A DNA stretch of 64,000 nucleotides from Sphingobium sp. DEHP117 (GCF_030867385.1 NZ_JAPFBJ010000001.1:372001-436000), one strand, 5' to 3'. Counted from the first letter of the stretch, positions 53,153 to 63,184 are shown. Program-made: numbers and translations. Notes: generated by a model from the sequence alone, not told the origin.

Positions 53153-55432
53153 TCAGAGTCTCCATCCGGCTTCGACCAGGAAGGCGCGTTGCGGATAGGG
53201 GTGGAAGACCCAGGCGCGATTATTGGTGATATTGTCGACCCCTGCGGACAGGCGGAAATGCGCCGACATGTCCCAGTTCACGCGCGCATCCAGCGCGAAC
53301 AGCTCTGATGTGTAGCCGAACGTGTCGCCGCGCTGGAGGCCGAACATGTCGGTATTGGGGCGGCTCGCATATCGTAGCCCGAGCGAGGTCTGCACGTCAT
53401 GGGTGAGCGAATAGCGCAGGTTTGCGTTGACGCGCCAGCGCGGAATGCGCGGAAACTGCACGCCTTCCGCCGCCGGGTTGGCGCGATTGCGCACGGTCTT
53501 GCTGTCTATCCACGCGGCATTCGCCTCCAGGCCCAAGCCCGGCACCGGCCAGTCCTTCGTCTCGGCGATGGCCTCGATGCCCCACTGGCGGGTGCGGTCT
53601 ATGTTCTTGAAGTTGTTGCGCGGATTATTCGGCCCTTGCAGATAATCGGTGAAAGAGAAGATGGTGTTCTTCACCCGTTGGTAGAATATCGATCCGGTGA
53701 GCGTAACCGGCCCAAGCGCGCGGCGGACAAGCAGATTGGCATCGCGGCTCTTTTCCGGCTTGAGATTCGGATCGAAGCTCGAATTGAATGTGCCGTTGTT
53801 GAGCACGGAGCCCTGAAACAGCTCTCCCACGGTCGGGAAGCGGGTCGCCGTTGCGAGGCTGAGTTGTACCAGCGTACCATTGAGCTCGATCTGGCCCGAT
53901 ATGGTGGGCGAGAGCGCATCATCGTGGCGGGAGGGGTAGGGGGTGAAGCGGAGAGTACTCGCACCCGGAGTTCCGATGCCTCCATCATAGGCTCGCCAAT
54001 CATCATAGCGCAGGCCTGCGCTGATCTGCGCATCGGGCGTAATGTGCCAGACATCCTCTGCCCAGAGCGAAAGGACGCGCGTCTTGCCCAGGGTTTCGGT
54101 CGTGAGCCCCTTGATCGTGGCCCTGCTGCGCCAGTTGTTGAGCGTATAGTTGCGGGTATCAGTGCGATAAAAGCTCGCGGTTCCACCCACGGCCAGCTCG
54201 TGCGCGCCGCCCTTGCGCTCGATCGCGATGTCGCCGGTCCACCAGCCGGTCGGCCCGGCTTCGCTCAACCGCCCGGTCTTGTTGTCCCTTCCCGCGAAAT
54301 AACCGTTGGACGTGAAGCCTTTGCTGGTCACGATCTGGTAGGTGGAGAGAGAGGCCTTTGCCGTCCATTGTCCCCACAGCGGAGCGGCAAGTTTGAGGCC
54401 GAGCAGAAACTCGTCGCGCTTGGTGAGCGACCAGTTGGCGCCTGAAGCGGTGTAGGGCACTCCGCTCACGCTCACTGCACCTTCACACACCGGATTGCCG
54501 GTCGCAGCAACACGCAGATAGCAATCGGGCGCAAGTTGATCGTCGCGGTTGTTCCACCAGGCGAACAGGAGCTGTGCCTTGATTGCGCCATCGTCATAGC
54601 CGATTTTGACCTTGCCCTGTTTTTGGGTGATGAGCGCGGGCGATTGCGCGGCAAAGATGGGGGTGGCTGCGGTTCCCGGCGATCCGGCGATGTTCTGTCT
54701 GGGGTCGATGATCGCGCCGGTCACCGGCGTGGTGCCTGCGCCGCCAAGCGTCAGCCCATAAAAGCTCATCGGCTGGCCTTCGTTCCTGAAGTATCGCGCC
54801 GTCACGCGGAGCGACCACGGCCCATCCTTTTGTTTCAAGCCAAAGCCGGCCTCGGCCGATCCGCCCCAATAGCTGTCATCAGTGCCGAACTGGCTGTAGG
54901 GCTGGACCATGCCCTGCACCTTGGCGAACGCCTCGGTCTCCTTAGGGTCGCGCGTGGTGATGTTGACGATGCCGCCCATCGAATTGCCGACATAGCGGGA
55001 GGAATAGGGGCCGTAGACTATGTCGAACTGCTGCACCTCGCCGGGGCCGACCACGCCCCATTTCGGCGCGAAGCTGAAGGAATTGCCAAGGAAGTTCGAG
55101 ACGACGAAGCCATCGACCATCGCCAGCGTGCGCGCGCTCTGCGTGGAGTGGGTGCCGCGAAAGCCGGGGACGCCGTTGCTGTCTCCCGCATAGCGTTTGC
55201 GCACGAAAAAGTTCGGCGCGTATTTCATCAGGTCTTCGGTGTTGGCGGCGTTGACGGCGCTGAACTGCTCCCCGCCCAGCGAGACGGCGAGGCCGCGCGG
55301 GGCGATTTCTATCGGGGCGTCGCGCTGACCGACAACGAGGATGGTATCGGGCGCGTCTGCTGGTGCGTCATCGGCAAGCGCGGGAGTGGAAAGGCAAAGG
55401 GTGGCCGCGAGGGCGACATAAGAGGGTTTCAT
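53153..55432 (-). CDS. TonB-dependent outer-membrane receptor
   Basis: The 759-residue receptor has a signal peptide (SYVALAATLCLSTPALA), a TonB-box-like DTILVVGQRD, the plug domain (YAPNFFVRKRYAG, SMGGIVNITTRDP) and a beta barrel ending in the aromatic AGWRL motif typical of barrel insertion. It imports a metal chelate; the substrate is unknown. It is the middle gene of DUF2946-receptor-PepSY. The same trio recurs in sphingomonads, with copper or iron as candidates. Confidence 0.93.
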   Translation of the reverse strand: MKPSYVALAATLCLSTPALADDAPADAPDTILVVGQRDAPIEIAPRGLAVSLGGEQFSAVNAANTEDLMKYAPNFFVRKRYAGDSNGVPGFRGTHSTQSARTLAMVDGFVVSNFLGNSFSFAPKWGVVGPGEVQQFDIVYGPYSSRYVGNSMGGIVNITTRDPKETEAFAKVQGMVQPYSQFGTDDSYWGGSAEAGFGLKQKDGPWSLRVTARYFRNEGQPMSFYGLTLGGAGTTPVTGAIIDPRQNIAGSPGTAATPIFAAQSPALITQKQGKVKIGYDDGAIKAQLLFAWWNNRDDQLAPDCYLRVAATGNPVCEGAVSVSGVPYTASGANWSLTKRDEFLLGLKLAAPLWGQWTAKASLSTYQIVTSKGFTSNGYFAGRDNKTGRLSEAGPTGWWTGDIAIERKGGAHELAVGGTASFYRTDTRNYTLNNWRSRATIKGLTTETLGKTRVLSLWAEDVWHITPDAQISAGLRYDDWRAYDGGIGTPGASTLRFTPYPSRHDDALSPTISGQIELNGTLVQLSLATATRFPTVGELFQGSVLNNGTFNSSFDPNLKPEKSRDANLLVRRALGPVTLTGSIFYQRVKNTIFSFTDYLQGPNNPRNNFKNIDRTRQWGIEAIAETKDWPVPGLGLEANAAWIDSKTVRNRANPAAEGVQFPRIPRWRVNANLRYSLTHDVQTSLGLRYASRPNTDMFGLQRGDTFGYTSELFALDARVNWDMSAHFRLSAGVDNITNNRAWVFHPYPQRAFLVEAGWRL

Positions 55433-55515
55433 TAGACATGATCCTGAACAGGGGAATGGCCTGCCGAAGGGAGCGCGCAAGGTCGCGCATGCCCGTCAGA
55501 GTGGCGGTTGGGCGT

Positions 55516-55914
55516 TCAGGCGGTGAGTGGCGGCCCGCGCAACGGCGGGCGCAGATGGGGCGTGCTGCCCCGGAGTGTCAGGATGCGCGGGGCAAAGCCG
55601 GTCGCCAGAATGAAGAGCAGAGCCAGCGCCAGCAACGGCCCATCCGCGCCCGAAAGCGCTCCCATCGTCAGCGACGCAAAGGCGCAAGGCTCGTCAACAG
55701 AGGATTTTGCGGGTCCCTGTTCGCCCTTCACCGGCACGGCGACGGTAACGCTTTTGTGGGTGATGCCATCAAGGCAGAGCTGGACCGACAGAAACTTCTG
55801 CCCACCGCCCGCCATATAGCCCTGCGGGATCAATGCCTTCACGGCGAGCGCGCACGCCAGCAGCAGCAGGGCGAAGGCGCGTTGATCGCGAATCAGGGCG
55901 CGAAGCGGGTTCAC
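55516..55914 (-). CDS. DUF2946-like membrane-anchored protein
   Basis: The 132-residue protein has one N-terminal helix (FALLLLACALAVKALIP), a short extracytoplasmic stretch with LCLDG and EPCAFASL, and a second helix (LLALALLFILATGFAPRIL). The two short Cys motifs fit DUF2946, often beside copper-handling genes. It lies just upstream of the TonB receptor in the same direction. Confidence 0.7.
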   Translation of the reverse strand: MNPLRALIRDQRAFALLLLACALAVKALIPQGYMAGGGQKFLSVQLCLDGITHKSVTVAVPVKGEQGPAKSSVDEPCAFASLTMGALSGADGPLLALALLFILATGFAPRILTLRGSTPHLRPPLRGPPLTA

Positions 55915-55970
55915 GGACCGGGCCTTTAGGGTGCGATCGGGGGCCTGTCACCCCTTAAGCGCAGGTGCGG

Positions 55971-56354
55971 CTAGTGCCGATACCGCGGACGCAGCGTGTA
56001 CTTGCCGTCCTGATAGGTGCCGAACAGCCCAGAGATCGCGGGATGCTCTACCGGCTCGTCGCTATCATCCGCCACCAGATTTTGCTGGCTGACATAGGCG
56101 ATATAGCTGCCCTCGTTATTCTCCGCGAGCAGATGATAGAATGGCTGGTCCTTCGCGGGGCGCATACCCTCCGGGATCGCCTCGTACCATTCGTCGCTAT
56201 TGGCGAATACCGGATCGATATCGAACACCACGCCGCGAAAGCCGAACATCCGGTGCTGCACCACATCGCCAATGCTAAAGCGCGCGTGGGCAACAGACGG
56301 GGCGGGGAGGGGGCGGGCGGCGCCCATCGCAAAATGGCTGAATGTCCGTTCCAT
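55971..56354 (-). CDS. hspQ: HspQ/YccV-like hemimethylated-DNA-binding domain protein
   Basis: The 127-residue protein has the SH3-like core: ARFSIGDVVQHRMFGFRGVVFDIDPVFAN, QPFYHLLAENNEG, YVSQQNLVADDS and the C-terminal YQDGKYTLR. HspQ in enterobacteria stimulates Lon degradation and slows DnaA; in this group the role is inferred. ATG 56354 is preferred; 56384 and further upstream frames are arginine- and proline-rich and unlike the family. Confidence 0.85.
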   Translation of the reverse strand: MERTFSHFAMGAARPLPAPSVAHARFSIGDVVQHRMFGFRGVVFDIDPVFANSDEWYEAIPEGMRPAKDQPFYHLLAENNEGSYIAYVSQQNLVADDSDEPVEHPAISGLFGTYQDGKYTLRPRYRH

Positions 56355-56609
56355 ACAGCCAATGTAGGCATTGCCGCGCAGCATACAAGGCAATTCGGGT
56401 TGCGAGACGCGGAGTGGGTGACGCGCGGCGCGGACGCGGGCCCTTAGACCCGCCGGAGCCGGGGGGGCGGGGGGATAAGAAAAAGTGCGGCGTGCGGCTT
56501 GGCAAATACGCCGCGCTCGGTTAAGTGCCGCCGCTCGACCCGCTATGGATGATGGCGGGACAGGCGGACGAGGGCGCGCTTTTGCTCCTCCCTCCGCCCG
56601 CCCCGGCCC

Positions 56610-56699
56610 GGAGAGGTGGCAGAGTGGTCGAATGCGCCGCACTCGAAATGCGGTTTACGGGCAACCGTAACGTGGGTTCGAATCCCACCCTCTCCGCCA
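56610..56699 (+). tRNA. tRNA-Ser (anticodon CGA)
   Basis: The 90-nt sequence folds with acceptor GGAGAGG/CCTCTCC, an encoded CCA, a D-arm GTGGCAGAGTGGTCGAATGC, anticodon loop CTCGAAA (reads UCG), a long variable arm (TTACGGGCAACCGTAA) and T-arm GTGGGTTCGAATCCCAC. The long variable arm is diagnostic for serine. Confidence 0.95.
56676..56699 (+). other. probable attL at the tRNA-Ser 3' end
   Basis: P4-type integrases use tRNA 3' ends as target, and the integrase gene begins 168 bases downstream. The second copy (attR) was not seen in the window, so the exact core is unproven. Confidence 0.4.
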
Positions 56700-56866
56700 G
56701 TTTCCTGTCAGCATAAGTCCGAAGGTGTCAATAAGACACTTACAAATGACGCGATTTTGCGGTAAAATATCCCCATCAATGTATCGCGCAGTCTGCGGTC
56801 TTCTTCCCCAAGCTCATTCATGTGGGGGCATCGTTGCGGCACTGGTAGCGGAATCTGGGGGCATGG

Positions 56867-58147
56867 ATGCTGACCGAACTCAAAGTGAAGGCCGCTAAAG
56901 CAGCGGAGCGGGATTACAAGCTGAGCGATGATCGCGGGCTTTACCTCTATGTGACCACCAAAGGCTATAAAAGCTGGCGCCTCAAATATCGCTTCAAAGG
57001 TAAGGAAGGCAGGCTGGTGTTCGGACCATGGCCAGAGGTGTCGTTGTCAGAGGCCCGCGACAAGCGAGATCATGCACGGCGGGAACTGCGTGAAGGCCGT
57101 GATCCAGCTATCGCACAGAGGAAACGCAAACTTTTGGGCGACGCCGGAGATGATTCATTCGAGAACGTTGCGCGCCGTTGGCACGAAACGCAGAAGGATC
57201 GCTGGGCACCTATCCACGCCGATGACGTGATCCGCAGTCTTGAACGAGACATCTTTCCGCAGCTTGGAAAGCTTCCAGTTGGCGAGATAGACGTGCCCAC
57301 AACTCTGGCAGTTCTTCGTGAGGTGGAGAACCGAGGGTCTCTTGAGACAGCCAAACGGCTGCGCCAGCGTATGTCGGCGGTTTTTTCGTTCGGGATCGCT
57401 GAGGGCATTTGCGAGAATGATCCGGCTGCCGTCGTCACTAAAGCGTTGAAGCCGGTCAACAAGAAGAAGCGACAACCCGCACTCACCGATCTTGAACAAT
57501 TGCAGGGGCTGCTTGTCAAAGCAGAAGAGTCTGGCGCCAGCCCGGTAACGAAGCTGGCTTCTCGTCTATTGGCACTTACCGCCGTGCGCCCGGGCGTTGT
57601 TCGAGGTATGTCATGGGGAGAAATCGAAGGTGTCGACTTGGATGGTGATCCGTTCGACTATCCTGATGACGCGGTATGGCGCATCCCCGCGCAGCGCATG
57701 AAATTGGTGCTTGATCGAAAGGACGATGAGGCTTTTGAGCTTATTGTTCCTCTATCTCGCCAGGCCATAGAGGTTCTCCATGCAATGAGGCCGCTGACAA
57801 AGCGTGCTAGATATATTTTTCCTGGTGTTCGCCATGGCCATCGCTCGATCAGCGAGAATGCAATCGGCTATTTGTACAATCGTGTCGGTTATCATGGGCG
57901 GCATGTCCCTCACGGATGGCGTGCTGCATTCTCGACCATCATGAACGAGAAGGCTGAACGGGAAGGTCGTGCATCAGACCGGGCCGTCATTGATCTCATG
58001 CTTGCCCATGTTCCTCCCAACATCGAAGGTCGCTATAACAGGGCTGCCTATATGGAACGCCGTCGCGAACTGGCGCAGGAATGGGCCAGCCTCTTGTGCA
58101 AGCCTTTGATTGCGCCGGCCGAGCTGTTAAAGTTGCCCAGGCGATGA
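56867..58147 (+). CDS. P4-type tyrosine integrase
   Basis: The 426-residue integrase has an N-terminal DUF4102-type DNA-binding domain (YKLSDDRGLYLYVTTKGYKSW), a core-binding domain and a catalytic domain. Catalytic residues include the Arg in TAVRPGVVRG, HGWRAAFSTIMNE (His/Arg), and a C-terminal RYNRAAYMERRRELAQEWA with the nucleophile Tyr. It lies next to tRNA-Ser and should integrate and excise the island. It overlaps the next gene by ATGA. Confidence 0.93.
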   Translation: MLTELKVKAAKAAERDYKLSDDRGLYLYVTTKGYKSWRLKYRFKGKEGRLVFGPWPEVSLSEARDKRDHARRELREGRDPAIAQRKRKLLGDAGDDSFENVARRWHETQKDRWAPIHADDVIRSLERDIFPQLGKLPVGEIDVPTTLAVLREVENRGSLETAKRLRQRMSAVFSFGIAEGICENDPAAVVTKALKPVNKKKRQPALTDLEQLQGLLVKAEESGASPVTKLASRLLALTAVRPGVVRGMSWGEIEGVDLDGDPFDYPDDAVWRIPAQRMKLVLDRKDDEAFELIVPLSRQAIEVLHAMRPLTKRARYIFPGVRHGHRSISENAIGYLYNRVGYHGRHVPHGWRAAFSTIMNEKAEREGRASDRAVIDLMLAHVPPNIEGRYNRAAYMERRRELAQEWASLLCKPLIAPAELLKLPRR

Positions 58148-58806
58148 GCGAGCGACAACGCCTTGGATTTACAGGGATCATTGAAAGGGTCCCCGTTAGG
58201 TTGAGTCCCGACCAGCGTTGTTTTGTTAAGGGTACTGTCTCAGCGGAAGGCATACCGAATTTCGATTTGGGCCGCTTCGTGACGCTATATGAAGACGCGA
58301 TCGCCCTTTATCTTGGAACTCGCCAACTGAATCAGGCATGCTCTCCTCGGTCAATTCGCTCAAATCTTGAAAATGCTCTGAGGGTTATCGTTGCCGGACA
58401 AGAAACCAACCTCGACGTGCTGGATGGTATTAGCAGGCAGCTGGTACAGGTTCACCTCGCAAAGACTTCACCTGGGCCGGACCGACTTAGGAAGGCAGTG
58501 GAAAGCGCCGCCAAGCATGCTCAAATCCATCTTTCGCGCAAAGGTAGAAATCCCGAGCCAGAACGTTATTATCTGGTTGCGGCAATTGATCGGGCGTTGA
58601 CCGACTGTGGCGCACCCGGATCGCGACCTACGAGAGTGGGAGGATATTTTGAGCGGCTCATCTCTTTTGCGTTTGATGTTGCGGGGGTAGGGCGTTCAAG
58701 GGGTGAAGGCAGTCGCTATTCGCTGGTCAGCAAAGCGATGGCTCAGCAGATCGTTTTTGAGGAACCCGGTATTATCAGATATGAATCTCCGGGTATAACC
58801 AACTAA
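58144..58806 (+). CDS. unknown protein coupled to the integrase
   Basis: The 220-residue protein starts in the ATGA overlap with the integrase stop. It has no signal, no membrane helix and no motif that I recognise. It may be an island accessory or integration cofactor. GC content is lower than the chromosome, like its neighbours. Confidence 0.6.
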   Translation: MSERQRLGFTGIIERVPVRLSPDQRCFVKGTVSAEGIPNFDLGRFVTLYEDAIALYLGTRQLNQACSPRSIRSNLENALRVIVAGQETNLDVLDGISRQLVQVHLAKTSPGPDRLRKAVESAAKHAQIHLSRKGRNPEPERYYLVAAIDRALTDCGAPGSRPTRVGGYFERLISFAFDVAGVGRSRGEGSRYSLVSKAMAQQIVFEEPGIIRYESPGITN

Positions 58807-58882
58807 ATTCAATTAAAAATATCCGACTCTCCCAATCTCCTGCCAGCTCCTGACGTCGCAATTTGACTCAAGGAGATTTTCT

Positions 58883-59113
58883 GTGAACTTTCTGAAGATG
58901 AAGGAGCTGCGTGAGCGCGGCTGGCGCCAATCGCGCGCTACGACCTATCGCGATATTTCCGAGGGGACATTCCCCAAGCCCATCAAGATCGGTGCAGCCT
59001 CATACTGGGGTGACAGCGAGGTCGACCGCGTGATTGCAGCCTATACTCGCGGTGCTTCCGAGGTGGAACTGAAGGACGTTGTTGCTCAGATCCATGCCGA
59101 GAGGCTGAGCTAA
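58883..59113 (+). CDS. AlpA-like DNA-binding regulator/excisionase
   Basis: The 76-residue protein has the helix-turn-helix RERGWRQSRATTYRDISEG and the PKPIKIGAASYWGDSEVDRVIAAY block of AlpA/phage transcription-regulator proteins. AAGGAG precedes the GTG start. AlpA-type proteins activate integrase or excision in islands. Its stop shares one base with the next start (TAATG). Confidence 0.8.
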   Translation: MNFLKMKELRERGWRQSRATTYRDISEGTFPKPIKIGAASYWGDSEVDRVIAAYTRGASEVELKDVVAQIHAERLS

Positions 59114-59425
59114 TGGCGCGCTATCACAATCCGCGCCGCATCAAGAGCCATCGCTCCTATACCCGCAAAGAGATAGCAGAGCTTTTTGATGTGTCCCTCC
59201 TCACCGTACACAAATGGCGCCATGAGGGACTTGAGCCAGATAATGATGGCAAGCCGGAGATATTCTCCCCCGCGACATTGAGCGCGTTCATCGAGAACCG
59301 CAACAGACCGCATGTGCCGCTTCAGCCAGGAAAGTTTTTCTGCGTCTGCTGCAAGAAGAGCGTCCGCGCTGAAGGCAACACGGCTGATTTCGTTCCGCTG
59401 AACGAAAAGGTCGGCGATCTTCAGG
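59113..59425 (+). pseudogene. HTH/zinc-ribbon protein, 5' part, broken by IS21
   Basis: The first ~104 codons survive: an MerR-like helix-turn-helix (TRKEIAELFDVSLLTVHKWRHEGLE), then CVCCKKSVRA. The frame enters the IS at 59426 and reads the IS repeats as GPPIGAQKGPPF before stopping at 59499. The rest of the gene is at 61954-62063. Rejoined, the product is a DNA-binding protein with paired CxxC motifs. Confidence 0.85.
59417..59425. repeat. 9-bp direct repeat ATCTTCAGG (left IS21 target duplication)
   Basis: It matches 61945-61953 exactly, directly outside each IS end. Confidence 0.85.
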
Positions 59426-59602
59426 TGTCAATCGGCGTGCAAACGGGACCCCCTATCGGCGCGCAAAAGGGACCCCCTTTCACGATGGCGCAAGGTTGAT
59501 CGGACACGCGCCTTTGCGCTGCGCGCGGCGTAGGGAGGGCGGAGCCCGACCGGAGGCGCGCGCAGCGCAAAGCATCTTTTAATCGGAGGTCGGTGGGGGC
59601 GA

Positions 59603-60331
59603 TCAGCTGCGGTTTTTGAAGCGCCAGCTGTCATTGCCGGTCTCGACGATGTCGCAATGGTGGGTGACGCGATCAAGGAGCGCGGTGGTCATCTTGGGAT
59701 CGCCGAACACGGTGGGCCATTCGCCGAACGCGAGGTTGGTGGTGATGATGACGCTGGTCTGCTCGTAGAGCTTGCTGATCAGGTGGAACAGCAACTGGCC
59801 GCCCGAGCGGGCGAACGGCAGATATCCCAGTTCGTCGAGCACGATCAGGTCGAGGCGGGATAGCTGGGCGGCGAGAGCGCCGCTCTTGCCGATCCTGGCC
59901 TCCTCTTCGAGGCGGGTCACCAGATCGACGGTGTTGAAGTAGCGGCCTCGCGCACCCGAGCGAACGACATTGGCGGCGATGGCGATGGCCAGGTGGGTTT
60001 TGCCGGTGCCCGTGCCGCCGACCAGGACGATGTTGCGCCGAGCGGGCAGGAACGCGCCACTGTGCAGCGAACGCACCAGCCCCTCGTTGATCGGCGTGCC
60101 CTCGAACCGGAACGCATCGATATCCTTCACGACCGGCAGCCGGGCGGCCGCCATCCGGTATCGGATCGAGGCAGCATGGCGATGTGTTGCTTCCGCGCGC
60201 AGAAGGTCGGTCAGTATCTCCATCGTGGTGCGCTGGCGCTGAAGGCCGGTGGTGACCGCATCGTCGAACGCGCCCGCCATGCCCTTGAGCCCAAGCCCGC
60301 GCATCGCCTCGATCATGTCATGCCGCTGCAT
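59603..60331 (-). CDS. istB: IS21-family ATP-binding helper
   Basis: The 242-residue AAA+ protein has Walker A GGTGTGKT (105-112), Walker [14 protein letters not shown] and the family end [27 protein letters not shown]. It stimulates IstA. Its start overlaps the istA stop by 14 bases, typical coupling. Confidence 0.95.
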   Translation of the reverse strand: MQRHDMIEAMRGLGLKGMAGAFDDAVTTGLQRQRTTMEILTDLLRAEATHRHAASIRYRMAAARLPVVKDIDAFRFEGTPINEGLVRSLHSGAFLPARRNIVLVGGTGTGKTHLAIAIAANVVRSGARGRYFNTVDLVTRLEEEARIGKSGALAAQLSRLDLIVLDELGYLPFARSGGQLLFHLISKLYEQTSVIITTNLAFGEWPTVFGDPKMTTALLDRVTHHCDIVETGNDSWRFKNRS

Positions 60332-61832
60332 CGAAGGTCCTCAGCTGGTCGTAACGGGCGCAGTCGGCGATCGGCGGATGGCGCAAGGCGCTGTCTTCGG
60401 AGGTGATGATGGTGAGCGGTCGCGGCGGTTCGCGGCGCCGCGCCAGGATGTTGAGGATCAGGTCGTCGCTCGCCGTGCCGGTCGCCAATGCCTCGCGGAC
60501 GGCCGCTTCGACCGGCTCCAGACCATCGGTCAGCACGGCCGACAGCACACGGACGAACCGGCGGTCGGCATCGTCGCCATTGCCAAGCTTGCGGCGCAGG
60601 CGCGCCAGCGCCGGCGGCAGATCCCAGTCCTGGAAGGGCGCGCCGTTCCGCAGCGCTCCGGGCTTGCGGGCCAGTACCGGCAGATAATGCCAGGGGTCAT
60701 AGATCGTGCGGTTGCGCCCGAAGTAGCGGGGATGCTCGGCGACAACCTCCTCGCCGCAGCGCACGACAATGCGGTCGGCATAGGCCCGGACCTGCACCGT
60801 CCGCCGCGCCACCGTCGAGAGAACCGAGTAGCGGTTGCGATCGAAGCTGATCAGGCAGGTGCCCGTCACCGCATGCTCGCTCTCGTTAAAGCCGTCGAAC
60901 GGTCCCAGCATCGGCTGCAGTGCCGATCGCTCGATCTCCAGCGCCTGCGCCACGGTCAGCTCGCCCTGTTCCGGGTGTGCCTGTCGTTCCGCCCAGCGCT
61001 GGCACTCGGCCTCCAGCCAGCCATTGAGCTCGTCGAGGCTGGCGAACCGCAACCGGGGTTGGAAGAAGCGGCCCCGGATCGTCTGCACCTGGTTCTCGAC
61101 CTGGCCCTTCTCCCATCCCGCCGCCGGCGAGCAGGCGGTGGGCTCGACCATATAATGGTCGGTCATGATCAGGAACCGCCGGTTGAAGACCCGCTCCTTC
61201 CCCGTGAACACGCTCGTCACCGCCGTCTTCATATTATCGTAGATGCCGCGGCCCGGCACGCCGCCGAAGAAAGCAAAGCCGCGCGCATGCGCGTCGAACA
61301 GCATCTCCTGACTCTCGCGCGGATAGGCCCGGACATAGACCGCCCGCGATGCACACAGCCGCATATGCGCAACCTTCACGCGCATCGGCTTGCCGGCGAT
61401 CTCCACATCCTCATGGCTCCAGTCGAACTGGTAGGCCTCGCCCGGCTTGAACATCAGCGGGATGAAGGCGGTGACACCATCGCCGGCATCCTTGCGCCGG
61501 TCGGCCTTCCAGCGCGCCGCGTAGCGCCGAACGGCATCGTAGGAACCCTCAAAACCTTCGCGCTCCAGCAGATCATGTATCCGCGTCATCCGCAGTCGCT
61601 CGCGCCTGCCGCGCACCTCGTTCTCTTCCAGCAGTGTGTTCAGGCGATCCTGAAACGGCCCGATCCTAGGCAGTGGCTGAACCTTGCGCTGATAGTCGAA
61701 TGCGCCTTCCGGCGCCCGGATCGCCTTGCGGATCACCTTCCGCGACACATGCAAATCCCGCGCGATCGCCTTGATCGCCTTGCCGCCGGCATACTCGCGC
61801 CGAATCCGAACCACTGTCTCCAAAATCAACAT
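60318..61832 (-). CDS. istA: IS21-family transposase
   Basis: The 504-residue transposase has an N-terminal helix-turn-helix ([20 protein letters not shown]), then the DDE core: [19 protein letters not shown]-type second acidic residue ([10 protein letters not shown]) and a later glutamate in [11 protein letters not shown]. It appears complete. Confidence 0.95.
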   Translation of the reverse strand: MLILETVVRIRREYAGGKAIKAIARDLHVSRKVIRKAIRAPEGAFDYQRKVQPLPRIGPFQDRLNTLLEENEVRGRRERLRMTRIHDLLEREGFEGSYDAVRRYAARWKADRRKDAGDGVTAFIPLMFKPGEAYQFDWSHEDVEIAGKPMRVKVAHMRLCASRAVYVRAYPRESQEMLFDAHARGFAFFGGVPGRGIYDNMKTAVTSVFTGKERVFNRRFLIMTDHYMVEPTACSPAAGWEKGQVENQVQTIRGRFFQPRLRFASLDELNGWLEAECQRWAERQAHPEQGELTVAQALEIERSALQPMLGPFDGFNESEHAVTGTCLISFDRNRYSVLSTVARRTVQVRAYADRIVVRCGEEVVAEHPRYFGRNRTIYDPWHYLPVLARKPGALRNGAPFQDWDLPPALARLRRKLGNGDDADRRFVRVLSAVLTDGLEPVEAAVREALATGTASDDLILNILARRREPPRPLTIITSEDSALRHPPIADCARYDQLRTFDAAA

Positions 61833-61944
61833 CCCGATCTCGCCGCCTGAAAATCCAGCCGGCTGCTTAAACCATCGAAATGAGGGGTCCCTTTTAGACG
61901 CCGATCACCCCGCTAACGGGGTCCTTTTTGCACGCCGATCCACA

Positions 61945-61953
61945 ATCTTCAGG
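61945..61953. repeat. 9-bp direct repeat ATCTTCAGG (right IS21 target duplication)
   Basis: It is the partner of 59417-59425. Confidence 0.85.
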
Positions 61954-62063
61954 GCGATTGCGAGACCTGCGGGCGCCGCCTCTTCCGCCGCACTCGTACG
62001 GCAGAGATCGCCGAGAAAGCGGGCGAGCTCATCGTCGTCATGAAGACGGCGAAGCACCTGTAG
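61954..62063 (+). pseudogene. HTH/zinc-ribbon protein, 3' part
   Basis: In the frame set by the 5' part this reads GDCETCGRRLFRRTRTAEIAEKAGEL and ends MKTAKHL, stop at 62061-62063. CETC supplies the second CxxC to match CVCC upstream, giving a likely zinc ribbon. It has no start of its own. Confidence 0.82.
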
Positions 62064-62111
62064 GCGAATCTCGTCATCCTCCACCAATCTTAACTTTGAA
62101 AGCTATTCTCT

Positions 62112-63161
62112 ATGAACCCCAAGGACCGTTCCAATTTCTGTGCTGCAAATGCGCTGATCATCAGGCAGTATGAGCACTTCTTGCGCGAGGCGCAGGGGCT
62201 TGCAGAAACGACTATTGTACTCAATCTGCGCGCGATCGCCGATTACGAGAAGTTCACCAGTCACGCCAACTTCAAGAGTTTCAGCGCTGACAATGCGGTC
62301 GCCTATAAGCGCGGCCTTCTGAAAAAGGGCGGCCGTCATGCCGCAGAGAAATCGAGCCGTGCCACTGTCTACTCAAAGCTCCGCGCCGTTGAACGCTTTT
62401 TCCGCTGGCTCTCCGATAAGCCGACCTACAAGTCACGCATCCAAATTAGTGATACGGCATACTTCCGCCTTTCTAACCGCGATGTCGCGCTGACTCGCGG
62501 TCACACCTTCAAGGACGCCGCCTCTCTCGAGCAGTTGCGCCATGTCATCTCGCTAATGCCGAGTTCCAGCGCGATCGAAAAACGCAACCGCGCCTTGCTG
62601 GCATGCACTCTCCTGACAGGCGTACGCATAAAGGCGCTTATCACCCTCAAGCTCAAGCACATGCGCGCTGACAATCTCGGTATCAATCAGGACGCTGAAG
62701 AGGTCGGCACCAAATTTGCGAAGACTATCCCTACGGCATTCTTTCCCGTGGGTGATGACATTCGCGCCATCCTACTGGATTATGTTCAGTTTCTGAAATC
62801 AGAGCTTCATTTCGGCAACAATGACCCGCTGTTCCCGAGTACCCGTAAAGAGGTGGGGGAAGATCGCATATTTCACTGGGTTGGTCTCACCCGCGAGCAC
62901 TGGGAGACACCTGAACCAGTCCGCAGGATTTTCCGCGAGGCGTTCGCTGCTGCCAGTATTCCCTATTTCTCGCCCCATACGGTGCGCAACACACTCGTGC
63001 TGCTGGGGCAGGAGATTTGCGTGGGGCCAGCAGATTTCAAAGCCTGGTCACAGAATCTGGGCCACGAAAGTACACTCACAACCTTCAACTCTTATGGGCA
63101 CCTCCCTGAGCGCCAGCAAATCTCTCTGATCCAATCTCTTGCTAACAAGAAAACGCGCTGA
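62112..63161 (+). CDS. tyrosine recombinase/phage-type integrase
   Basis: The 349-residue protein has a core-binding domain (HFLREAQGLAETTIVLNLRAI) and a catalytic domain with Arg in LLTGVRIKALITLK, His-Arg in SPHTVRNTLV, His in LGHESTLTTFNSYGH and a Tyr nucleophile there. It is a different branch from the integrase at 56867, nearer the XerC/D-like recombinases of islands. RBS is weak. It follows the broken regulator gene by 48 bases. Confidence 0.9.
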   Translation: MNPKDRSNFCAANALIIRQYEHFLREAQGLAETTIVLNLRAIADYEKFTSHANFKSFSADNAVAYKRGLLKKGGRHAAEKSSRATVYSKLRAVERFFRWLSDKPTYKSRIQISDTAYFRLSNRDVALTRGHTFKDAASLEQLRHVISLMPSSSAIEKRNRALLACTLLTGVRIKALITLKLKHMRADNLGINQDAEEVGTKFAKTIPTAFFPVGDDIRAILLDYVQFLKSELHFGNNDPLFPSTRKEVGEDRIFHWVGLTREHWETPEPVRRIFREAFAAASIPYFSPHTVRNTLVLLGQEICVGPADFKAWSQNLGHESTLTTFNSYGHLPERQQISLIQSLANKKTR

Positions 63162-63184
63162 CCGACGCGCGGAAGGAACAGGGA

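Larger units (their letters stand above)
59426..61944 (-). mobile_element. IS21-family insertion sequence
   Basis: The 2519-bp element carries istA and istB. Both ends read inward TGT-ATCGGCGTGCAAA and carry two internal repeats of the CGGCG..CAAAAGGGACCCC type (59430-59482 and the complement at 61885-61938), the multiple transposase-binding sites typical of IS21. Perfect 9-bp flanking repeats show that insertion was simple and probably recent. Confidence 0.9.

Noticed and set aside
60249-61850. 533-residue + strand frame opposite istA/istB
   Set aside because: It is antisense to both IS21 genes.
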